Assembly (NCBI GenBank): GCA_009779455.1
Contig: WREG01000160.1
Location: 1 to 5,071 of the forward strand
Direction of reading: 5' to 3'
DNA: 5,071 nucleotides
Source: Oscillospiraceae bacterium
GTDB lineage: Bacteria; Bacillota; Clostridia; Oscillospirales; Acutalibacteraceae
The position numbers and the translations under genes were made by a program. Position 1 is the first letter of the stretch; the number at the start of each line of letters is the position of its first letter. The notes beneath the pieces are model-generated. The model saw only the letters and a program-made list of their open reading frames with translations, ran no database searches and had not been told where the DNA came from. Positions 1 through 5,071 of this stretch are shown in pieces.

Positions 1-453
1 AAGGGCGTGCTGGCGGGCTATCCAATGGTAGGCGTAAAGGCCACGCTGTATTTCGGCTCCTACCACCCTGTTGACAGCTCGGAGATGGCTTTTAAAACAG
101 CCGCTTCCATAGCCTACAAAAACGGCATACCCCAAGCGTCCCCCGCTATTTTAGAACCTATAGGCACGCTTAAAGCTTATATGCCCGACGACAATCTGGG
201 CGACATTATGGGCGATATAACAAAGCGCCGCGGCAGGGTCATGGGCATGGGTCCGTCCGACGAACCCCGTATGCAGGAGCTTGTGGCGGAGGTGCCGATG
301 GCGGCGATGGGCGATTTCGCGACGACGCTGCGCTCCGTGACTGCGGGCAGGGGCTTTTTCAGCCTTGAATTCGCAAGATACGAGGAAGCCCCCGGCGACG
401 TGGCGCAGAAGGTGGTTGACGAGGCCAAAAAGCTGGCGGAGGAAGAAGAGTAA
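1..453 (+). CDS. Elongation factor G-like GTPase, C-terminal part (5'-truncated by window edge)
   Basis: This is the 3' end of a translation elongation factor G-type protein: 150 residues and a TAA stop, with the reading frame open to base 1. Residues 1-43 match the end of EF-G domain IV (GYPMVGVKATLYFGSYHPVD followed by SSEMAFK). Residues 50-131 match domain V, with LEPI at 51-54, GDIMGDITKRRGRVMGM at 67-83 and LRSVTAGRGFFSLEF at 110-124. A charged tail rich in Lys and Glu ends the protein. EF-G drives ribosome translocation and splits ribosomes in the cytoplasm. The wording of several blocks (YHPVD, RYEEAP, VAQKVV) fits the EF-G-like paralogue found beside canonical FusA in many Clostridia better than FusA itself. 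For that reason I give no symbol. The GTPase domain lies outside the window, so translocase activity cannot be judged. Full EF-G proteins have about 680-700 residues, so roughly three quarters is missing. A strong terminator follows 37 bases after the stop. Confidence 0.93.
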   Translation, partial: KGVLAGYPMVGVKATLYFGSYHPVDSSEMAFKTAASIAYKNGIPQASPAILEPIGTLKAYMPDDNLGDIMGDITKRRGRVMGMGPSDEPRMQELVAEVPMAAMGDFATTLRSVTAGRGFFSLEFARYEEAPGDVAQKVVDEAKKLAEEEE

Positions 454-462
454 AACAACGGG

Positions 463-490
463 CAATTTACAATGCACAATGCATAATTTT
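463..490. repeat. Short heptamer repeat array (CAATGCA-like) ahead of a terminator
   Basis: Four consecutive 7-base units can be read: CAATTTA (463-469), CAATGCA (470-476), CAATGCA (477-483) and the degenerate TAATTTT (484-490). The middle two are identical. The array ends exactly where the terminator stem starts. Spacers with tandem AATGCAC/AATTGAC-like heptamers are familiar from Clostridia and some other bacterial genomes. Family membership is inferred here from appearance only. Confidence 0.55.
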
Positions 491-516
491 GGGACGCCGT
501 CGGCGTCCCTGTTTTT
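491..516 (+). terminator. Rho-independent terminator of the EF-G-like gene
   Basis: A perfect 8-bp GC-rich stem, GGGACGCC (491-498) with GGCGTCCC (502-509), encloses a 3-base GTC loop and is followed by TGTTTTT (510-516). This is a classic intrinsic terminator for rightward transcription, 37 bases after the EF-G-like stop codon. Read leftward, the hairpin is followed by AAAATTATGC rather than a T tract. It is therefore not an obvious terminator for the converging minus-strand genes, though the stem could still impede readthrough. Confidence 0.88.
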
Positions 517-632
517 ATGCCTTATTTTGCAACATTTGCTCAAGACTTGTTCTTATACCAATCTCCGATTATAAAAATTCGTATCGCAGGCAATAAGAGA
601 TGAAAATCCATTTTCCGGTATTACATATGCTG
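517..632. other. Convergent intergenic remainder, no recognisable gene
   Basis: This AT-rich stretch separates the EF-G terminator from the end of the permease gene. I see no open frame worth calling and no tRNA-like fold. The only symmetry is a weak GAAAA/TTTTC pair (602-615) with a four-base loop and no T tract on either side. A leftward terminator for the minus-strand genes is expected here, but none is convincing. Confidence 0.5.
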
Positions 633-2105
633 TCAAGCGTTAATATTTTTTTCCGCCCGTGACAGCGCCAATTCCCTGTACATCCGCTCCCGTTCCGCCG
701 CCGACATTTTATAGAACAGCTTCGGTATGACTGCGAGGGAGCCTGTGACTACGGGGATTATGGTGCCTACGGCGAAAAGGGCGTATTTCGTGCTGTCCGA
801 CTGCTGGCCGAAGCCTTTCGACAGGTCGTAGCCGAAGCGTTTCATTATGGACGCCATAAAGCTGCCGATTATGTTCCTCGTCAGCTTCGCAAGCATACTT
901 TTTGCGGTTATCGTGACCCCTTCGGCGCGGTAGCCGTTTTTCCATTCGAAATAGTCGAGTATCTCGTTGTTGACCTCGCGGGGTATCACCTTCCGCAGCC
1001 CCCAGGAGCTTTTCCAGATCGCGTCTTTTGCCATAAGCACGGGGATCATGACGCCGACCTTGCGGTAAAAGCCGTTTCTCCCCCTGCCGCCTATCGAACC
1101 TATCAAAAACACGAAAATAGTCAGCATATCGCCCAGATTCTCGCCGATTATCCATAATATGCGAGTCGAAAACCTTTTCCGCGCCCATGTCACGATGGTG
1201 AAGGCGGGGAAAGTGAGTACTGCGCCGGGCAGGCTGATGATGTTGAAAATAGAGGCGGATCCGAGGACATCTATGTAGTAATTGTCGATTATGCCGCTGC
1301 CGCCGCCCACGGTAAATGCGGAGAGGAAATCGCTCATAATGGATATCATTACGAAACGGTTTTTTATCAAGGCCTTATAGGAAGCGACGACCTCATGCTT
1401 CGCCTCGGACTGGGGTACCCGCTCTTTCGTTATAATAAGGAAATAAAAAGACGCGAACCCCGCTATTATGGCGCAGCCCGACCCCATTATGGCATAAACC
1501 GACCGCATTTTTATTTTTATCACGTTATGGTTGACAAGGTCTATCATCAGCCCCATGAAAACCTCGGGCAGGGACTCCCAAAGCTGGGCCACAACCGTGG
1601 CGGTTGTAATGACCCGCACCCTGTCGTTGGGGTTGGGCGTTATTGTGGATATCAGCCCCCCGTCGGCAATGTCTTTAAAGGTGGTCAAAAGTTCCCTTAC
1701 AAAGGCCAGAGCCAGGAAATAAACGAATTTTGACGCGGATTTGGGGTTCTGGTCGAAAAACATGGGCGCGAGCCAAAAAAGGCAGGTGCCGAGCGCCCCC
1801 GGCAGGGCGACAGCCAGGAGATAGGGGCGGAACTTCCCCCAGCGCGTCCGGGTCTTGTCTAACATAACGCCTATAAAGGAGTCGTTTATCACGTCCCATA
1901 TGCCGTTTATCAAATTTATCGCAGTGTAATAATCCAGGTCCAGCTTGAACACGTCAAGAATGAACCGCATCTGGTATTTGTCGATGTTGAAGTCCTTCGT
2001 AGACCTGAATACGGTATAGGCCGCCGTCTCGCGGCTGCCTATGTAGCGGCGGTCGCTGCCTATTGAATTCGTAGAATTCACAGAATTATTTGATTGTTCG
2101 GTCAT
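633..2105 (-). CDS. MFS permease of the glycoside/cation symporter (GPH, MFS_2) type
   Basis: A complete 490-residue integral membrane transporter, at the usual GPH length (about 450-500). The family signature is clear: GIWDVINDSFIGVMLDKTRT (68-87), then RWGKFRPYLL (88-97), matching the WDxxxD...DRTRxRWGxxRP block after TM2. A second signature, DYFEWKNGYRAEG (384-396), matches the GPH cytoplasmic loop near TM10. Hydrophobic segments are visible near 95-116, 127-145, 165-190, 203-226, 250-270, 283-305, 315-337, 347-368, 405-422 and 441-465. GPH members import sugars or glycosides with Na+ or H+ across the cytoplasmic membrane. The substrate cannot be read here. Oddities are a polar, charged TM1 region (about 26-60) and an Asn/Ser-rich N-terminus. 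The start is supported by TAAGGAC 9 bases upstream. The gene lies 43 bp after the lipoprotein gene and is last in the presumed operon, suggesting uptake of products released by the sialidase-like protein upstream (inference). Confidence 0.9.
   Translation of the reverse strand: MTEQSNNSVNSTNSIGSDRRYIGSRETAAYTVFRSTKDFNIDKYQMRFILDVFKLDLDYYTAINLINGIWDVINDSFIGVMLDKTRTRWGKFRPYLLAVALPGALGTCLFWLAPMFFDQNPKSASKFVYFLALAFVRELLTTFKDIADGGLISTITPNPNDRVRVITTATVVAQLWESLPEVFMGLMIDLVNHNVIKIKMRSVYAIMGSGCAIIAGFASFYFLIITKERVPQSEAKHEVVASYKALIKNRFVMISIMSDFLSAFTVGGGSGIIDNYYIDVLGSASIFNIISLPGAVLTFPAFTIVTWARKRFSTRILWIIGENLGDMLTIFVFLIGSIGGRGRNGFYRKVGVMIPVLMAKDAIWKSSWGLRKVIPREVNNEILDYFEWKNGYRAEGVTITAKSMLAKLTRNIIGSFMASIMKRFGYDLSKGFGQQSDSTKYALFAVGTIIPVVTGSLAVIPKLFYKMSAAERERMYRELALSRAEKNINA
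2061..2087 (-). repeat. Three imperfect 9-base repeats in the permease N-terminus
   Basis: On the coding strand the units are AATTCTGTG, AATTCTACG and AATTCAATA. They encode NSV-NST-NSI at residues 7-15 of the permease. The repeat keeps frame, so copy-number change would only lengthen or shorten a polar cytoplasmic tail. It also creates two EcoRI sites six bases apart. It probably has little functional effect. Confidence 0.6.
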
Positions 2106-2114
2106 ATGCTGATG

Positions 2115-2120
2115 TCCTTA
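2115..2120 (-). promoter_or_regulatory. Ribosome binding site of the permease gene
   Basis: The minus strand reads TAAGGAC, nine bases before the ATG at 2105-2103. It is a good Shine-Dalgarno match and fixes this start. It sits inside the 43-bp gap after the lipoprotein gene, consistent with independent re-initiation in an operon. Confidence 0.75.
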
Positions 2121-2132
2121 ATTTTTTATTAG

Positions 2133-2146
2133 TTTTTGATTTTTGA
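2133..2146. repeat. Two-copy TTTTTGA heptamer in the lipoprotein-permease gap
   Basis: TTTTTGA occurs twice head to tail (2133-2139 and 2140-2146) directly after the lipoprotein stop codon. On the transcribed strand it reads TCAAAAATCAAAAA. There is no stem next to it, so it is not a terminator. It makes the spacer AT-rich and probably unstructured just upstream of the permease ribosome binding site. Confidence 0.5.
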
Positions 2147-2148
2147 TG

Positions 2149-3684
2149 TTAGAAATGCACACCTGTATTAATGCTTTTCCCCGTTGCCGGGTCATATAAC
2201 CCTATAAAATTATTCCCGCCGTAAACATTGCCGTCGTATACAATTATCCTTCCCTCATATCTGCCGATACCTATCCCGTGGTTATGCCCGGTATATCCGA
2301 CATGAAGCGTTGATAGCGCTTTCCCGCGTTCGTCCATTTCGTGCAATTCCGCTTTTCGGCTTTCAAAGCCTTCCATTTCTCGGTGGTCGCCGTAACAAGC
2401 AAAAAAAAAAAGCTTGTTCCCGACGGTTATCAGTTCCCCTATATGCGTTCCCGAACGCAATAATTCATGTCCGCTCCCGTCGGGTTTTATACGGTATAAG
2501 CAATTATAATTTGTCTGATTTTCTTTTATTTCCGTGTCCAACCCATTTGTCACATAATAAAGCCATTCCCCGCATAAATCGTATACATAAATCTCAAAAT
2601 CACCAATATCAACCTCATAATCACGAATATTGCGCCGTTCCACATCATATTCTACAGCAAGTTTTTTGGCCGCCTCGGTTTCTGGGGATTTTTTTAGTTG
2701 CCGGAATTGAGACTCAATTTCATTCTTAGCGTAAAAATCCCCATAACCGTAATTATCTATTTTATTATCACCATATATAATTAACAGCGGGCAATTCCAT
2801 GAACCGCTATCGCTTCTGCCTATGCTCAAAACAGCTTTGCCCTCTTTGGTGCGTTCCCATGTATAACCGTCACGGTGCAGAGAGCCGTCTTTCCCGTAAA
2901 TCACTTCGTTTTTGCCGCTTTTTAAATTATAGGCTTCAAGCAGAACCTTTCTTTCGCGGATATAATATCCGTATTCATCTTCCGCGTTTTTATCAGCTTC
3001 CGTCATTTCGTTTGTCGCGTCTTTGAGAAAGTAAAGGCAGAAATTTTCAGGGTTCATCAGCGCGCCTTCGTAATGGCATTCACCTAAAAAAATTTGTTCC
3101 GTGCCGTCATGTGAAATCATATAGACAAGTTTTGTATTATACCCGGCATTGCTGTCATATTCATCATCTTCAAATTCTACACTAAGGCTGATAAAAAGCC
3201 ATTCGGACGTTATTCCGGAAAATCTGGCGCCTCGGGAGCTGCCCGTTATTTTTCTACCCTGATATTCTTTCGGATCGGGGCATGGGATTTCTTCCGTTTT
3301 GCCTAAATTGTCCCAGCGCGCCCGGGTTAAAATATAATTTTTTGCGCCGTAGTCATAAGCTTCTGCACCCTCCGGCGTTTCAACCGCAACGTAATATAAA
3401 TATTTCGGCGTTTTGGCAAAAGAAGCGTGAAAATCATATCCGGCAGTATAAACCCCCAAATTTGTTGTTTTAGCGCCCCAATCTTCAGGCTCGTATAAAA
3501 CCTGCGCGGCCGCGCTTGTTGTTTCAGAAATCTCAGCGCTTTGCGATTCAAAGGCGGAATTAACTGTTTCGAAAATCCCAAGAGTATGCGGTTCAGAAGC
3601 CAAATCAAGCGGCGGACGGTTACAGCCCGCGAAAAATACGGCGAGCGTTAATACCGAAATAATAAACGTAAAAAACTTTTTCAT
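2149..3684 (-). CDS. Secreted lipoprotein with probable beta-propeller (DUF5050-like repeats)
   Basis: A complete 511-residue protein. The N-terminus is a lipoprotein signal: MKK, a hydrophobic core (4-18), then FAGC with the lipidated Cys at 21. It should be anchored to the outer face of the cell membrane. A Ser/Thr/Glu-rich linker (about 40-62) follows. The rest shows repeated beta-strand units of the form hydrophobic YY/FF strand, loop, LYRI-type strand, DGSG turn. These can be read near 91-136, 158-202, 211-264, 265-312, 367-410, 418-463 and 472-510. The clearest is EWLYYVTNG (373-381) plus LYRIKPDGSGHELLRSG (396-412), typical of DUF5050-like propeller proteins. Seven units suggest a seven-bladed propeller, interrupted by a charged helical insert (about 322-358). 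No catalytic motif is recognisable, so a binding or scaffold role is inferred. The gene is more AT-rich than its neighbours and contains a T11 tract at residues 425-428. The start is fixed by the signal peptide; GAAGGGA upstream is a distant, modest ribosome binding site. Confidence 0.82.
   Translation of the reverse strand: MKKFFTFIISVLTLAVFFAGCNRPPLDLASEPHTLGIFETVNSAFESQSAEISETTSAAAQVLYEPEDWGAKTTNLGVYTAGYDFHASFAKTPKYLYYVAVETPEGAEAYDYGAKNYILTRARWDNLGKTEEIPCPDPKEYQGRKITGSSRGARFSGITSEWLFISLSVEFEDDEYDSNAGYNTKLVYMISHDGTEQIFLGECHYEGALMNPENFCLYFLKDATNEMTEADKNAEDEYGYYIRERKVLLEAYNLKSGKNEVIYGKDGSLHRDGYTWERTKEGKAVLSIGRSDSGSWNCPLLIIYGDNKIDNYGYGDFYAKNEIESQFRQLKKSPETEAAKKLAVEYDVERRNIRDYEVDIGDFEIYVYDLCGEWLYYVTNGLDTEIKENQTNYNCLYRIKPDGSGHELLRSGTHIGELITVGNKLFFFACYGDHREMEGFESRKAELHEMDERGKALSTLHVGYTGHNHGIGIGRYEGRIIVYDGNVYGGNNFIGLYDPATGKSINTGVHF
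2394..2418. repeat. A11/T11 homopolymer inside a perfect 7-bp inverted repeat
   Basis: AACAAGC (2394-2400) and GCTTGTT (2412-2418) are perfect inverted repeats flanking eleven consecutive A residues (2401-2411). On the coding (minus) strand of the lipoprotein gene this gives eleven T residues, read as Leu-Phe-Phe-Phe (425-428). One extra T would bring a stop after twelve altered codons. One fewer T would run about 45 altered codons into a TAG. Either change removes the last one to two propeller units. Homopolymers of this length are prone to replication slippage and transcriptional slippage. Confidence 0.85.
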
Positions 3685-3696
3685 GACTGCAATTAT

Positions 3697-3702
3697 TCCC
3701 TT
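3697..3702 (-). promoter_or_regulatory. Weak ribosome binding site of the lipoprotein gene
   Basis: The minus strand reads AAGGGA, 12 bases before the ATG at 3684-3682. Both the match and the spacing are poorer than for the permease gene, so lower translation is expected. The start itself is supported by the signal peptide that follows at once. Confidence 0.45.
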
Positions 3703-3730
3703 CGCTGTTATTTAAAAGTACCGTATCGTT

Positions 3731-5071
3731 TTATTTTATATTTACATTCCTTATATAATAAACCCTCTCGCTTTTCGGCTCGTCCGCGCCCGCCATATCC
3801 GGCGTATCCGGGTAATTCTCGTCGAAATTCGGGAAATAGCGGCGGGGCTTGGTGCGGATTATCAGCCTTTCCACGTCGTTCACCTTGTTTATGAAGCGGT
3901 ATGTGCCGCCGTAATCGAATTCCATGCCGTTAAGGGACACGGCATATGTGTTTTTGACGCAGTCGATCTCGATTTCAAGCTCATGCCAGCGGGGTTCGGC
4001 GGGCAGAAGGAAGGCGGTTTCGATATTGGACGCGTAGCGGATTTTAAGCCATCCGCCGCCGTAATAAACCCGGCAGGCGGGTACGCCCGTACCGTCCGTC
4101 ACCTCGATTTCAAGGTTTTCCTCATATTGCCCCGCCGCCATCAGTTCCAGCGAAACGTTGGTTTTTTTGCTTTTTTCAAATATTCGCATGGCGCGGGCGT
4201 AATCGAGGGGGTCTTTGTCCGCAAGGCGCATACAGGCGTCCGTGCCGAACATCTTGAAGGGCGAAACGTTGGCCCATTTGCCGCTGTATATGTTCCAGTC
4301 TTTTATATACGTGCCGCAATTTTCAAAAGTGTCGTTCACAGGGCCCGTGACGGCTTTTTTAAAGGGGACAGGCACGCGGGACACGAAAATATCCTCTTTG
4401 TTCATGCTGTGGCAGAGCCAGACCGCCCCCGCGGGGTATTCCTTATGCCCCTCGCTTATGCCCCTGATATATTGCGGGCCGAAGTCTTTATATATCCCTT
4501 CGTAACGCCTAGGCGGCACCTCGCCGCAGACGCAGGCCATATCGTCGAATTTCACGCCGTCGCCGGATACCACGGCCACAAGGGGGTAGCGGTGTTCGCT
4601 GGAGAGGGAGTTTACGTAGGCTATCAGATATTTCCCGTCCTCGGTTTTTTGCCCCCATGATTTCGCACCTGATGTGACGAAGGTAGGCTCAGTGACTATC
4701 GTCCAGTCTTTTCCTCCGTTGTCGCTTCTGCTCACCCTGCCCTGCTTCCACAGGCCGATTATCGTGTCGCTGTCGATATGGTACCAGCAGAAGCTTGAAG
4801 CCGCCTCAAAGGGGCTGTTGGGGGCCACGCCGCTTTTGTCGTTCCTGCCGGGCAGTTTGAACCCTATCAGCTCGTCCATATTGCCGTGTTCCTCGGCCCA
4901 TTGCTGTGTGACAAGCTTATCCGCGAGAAGCTCGTCGCAGATTTTTATAAAACTTTCGTCCTTTGCGCTTTTATAATACGGGAAGGGCAGCCTGTCCTCC
5001 GTCCAGCCGGAATAATCGAGATAGCGGATGAAATAGATTTCGCCCATGCTGCCGTCCTCGAACACCTCGCG
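3731..5071 (-). CDS. Sialidase/BNR-type glycan-active protein with C-terminal beta-sandwich (5'-truncated)
   Basis: The frame is open to the window edge. The visible part has 446 residues (first full codon at 5071-5069) and ends in TAA; the true start lies outside. A typical Asp-box motif, RSDNGGKDW (115-123), and a degenerate one, SGDGVKF (169-175), mark beta-propeller blades of the sialidase/BNR superfamily. The block GPQYIRGISEG (198-208), followed by MNKEDIFVSRVPVP (223-236), resembles conserved lines I recall from proteins annotated as sialidase family in gut anaerobes. From about 245 the fold changes to a beta-strand-rich module (LELMAAGQYEENLEIEV, then RVYYGGGWLKIRY, then WHELEIEID). 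It looks like a concanavalin-like or carbohydrate-binding sandwich. The activity is probably hydrolysis or binding of a glycan. True sialidase activity is unproven: the N-terminal arginine motif is not in the window and I cannot place the Arg triad or catalytic Tyr. The gene precedes the lipoprotein by 46 bp on the same strand. It is GC-rich like the permease gene. Confidence 0.75.
   Translation of the reverse strand, partial: REVFEDGSMGEIYFIRYLDYSGWTEDRLPFPYYKSAKDESFIKICDELLADKLVTQQWAEEHGNMDELIGFKLPGRNDKSGVAPNSPFEAASSFCWYHIDSDTIIGLWKQGRVSRSDNGGKDWTIVTEPTFVTSGAKSWGQKTEDGKYLIAYVNSLSSEHRYPLVAVVSGDGVKFDDMACVCGEVPPRRYEGIYKDFGPQYIRGISEGHKEYPAGAVWLCHSMNKEDIFVSRVPVPFKKAVTGPVNDTFENCGTYIKDWNIYSGKWANVSPFKMFGTDACMRLADKDPLDYARAMRIFEKSKKTNVSLELMAAGQYEENLEIEVTDGTGVPACRVYYGGGWLKIRYASNIETAFLLPAEPRWHELEIEIDCVKNTYAVSLNGMEFDYGGTYRFINKVNDVERLIIRTKPRRYFPNFDENYPDTPDMAGADEPKSERVYYIRNVNIK

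Noticed and set aside
602..615. Possible leftward terminator for the permease gene (GAAAA/TTTTC stem)
   Set aside because: The stem is only five AU-rich pairs with no T tract following on the minus strand, which is too weak to call.
1395..1733. Plus-strand open frame opposite the permease gene
   Set aside because: It is antisense to well-supported membrane segments. It has no ribosome binding site that I can see, and its composition is atypical and rich in His, Tyr and Arg.
2394..2418. Intrinsic terminator inside the lipoprotein gene
   Set aside because: The T tract lies in the loop and not after the stem, so this is not a normal terminator. It is reported as a slippage candidate instead.
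2310..2729. Plus-strand open frame covering the poly-A tract
   Set aside because: It is a shadow of the lipoprotein gene. Its Lys run is simply the antisense reading of the Phe codons, and there is no independent support.
3723..3760. Possible promoter for the lipoprotein gene (TATAAAAT on the minus strand)
   Set aside because: TATA-like strings are expected in this AT-rich end of the upstream gene, and no -35 close to TTGACA lies 16-18 bases before it.
4507..4514. GCCTAGGC palindrome
   Set aside because: An isolated eight-base palindrome inside a coding region, with no repeat or second copy to give it meaning.
3983..4660. A 225-codon plus-strand open frame opposite the sialidase-like gene
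   Set aside because: It lies entirely antisense to a gene with recognisable motifs. The GC-rich codon bias of that gene opens this frame, and its translation shows no domain, membrane or signal pattern.

Overview
The window most likely comes from an anaerobic Clostridia-type Firmicute, perhaps an uncultured gut or rumen member of the Oscillospiraceae/Christensenellales. The pointers are an EF-G paralogue tail of the type common in that group, a spacer of short CAATGCA-like heptamers next to a GC-rich hairpin terminator, AAGGA-type ribosome binding sites, and a GPH-type sugar transporter subfamily I associate with Clostridia. This is inference from protein and spacer style; there is no rRNA or other phylogenetic marker in the window.

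Layout. Bases 1-453 (+) hold the last 150 codons of an elongation factor G-like GTPase. It is followed by a short heptamer repeat and a clear Rho-independent terminator (491-516). The rest of the window is on the minus strand and converges on that terminator. Read in the direction of transcription, it holds a 5'-truncated sialidase/BNR-type secreted or glycan-active protein (5071-3731), a lipoprotein with a probable beta-propeller (3684-2149), and a glycoside/cation symporter-like MFS permease (2105-633). The gaps between these three genes are 46 and 43 bp. I see no terminator between them, so they could be co-transcribed, with the promoter outside the window.

How the genes may work together. 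A glycan-binding or glycan-cleaving Asp-box protein, a surface-anchored propeller lipoprotein and a sugar-type permease would make a small glycan capture-and-import cassette. The substrate cannot be read from the sequence. The lipoprotein gene is visibly more AT-rich than both neighbours, has a weaker ribosome binding site, and carries an 11-base homopolymer inside a perfect inverted repeat. It may therefore be a later insertion between the two glycan genes, and possibly a switchable one.

I found no tRNA, rRNA, CRISPR array, insertion sequence or phage gene, and no convincing evidence of a wholly new defence or mobile system. The longest gene-free stretch is 454-632, described below.
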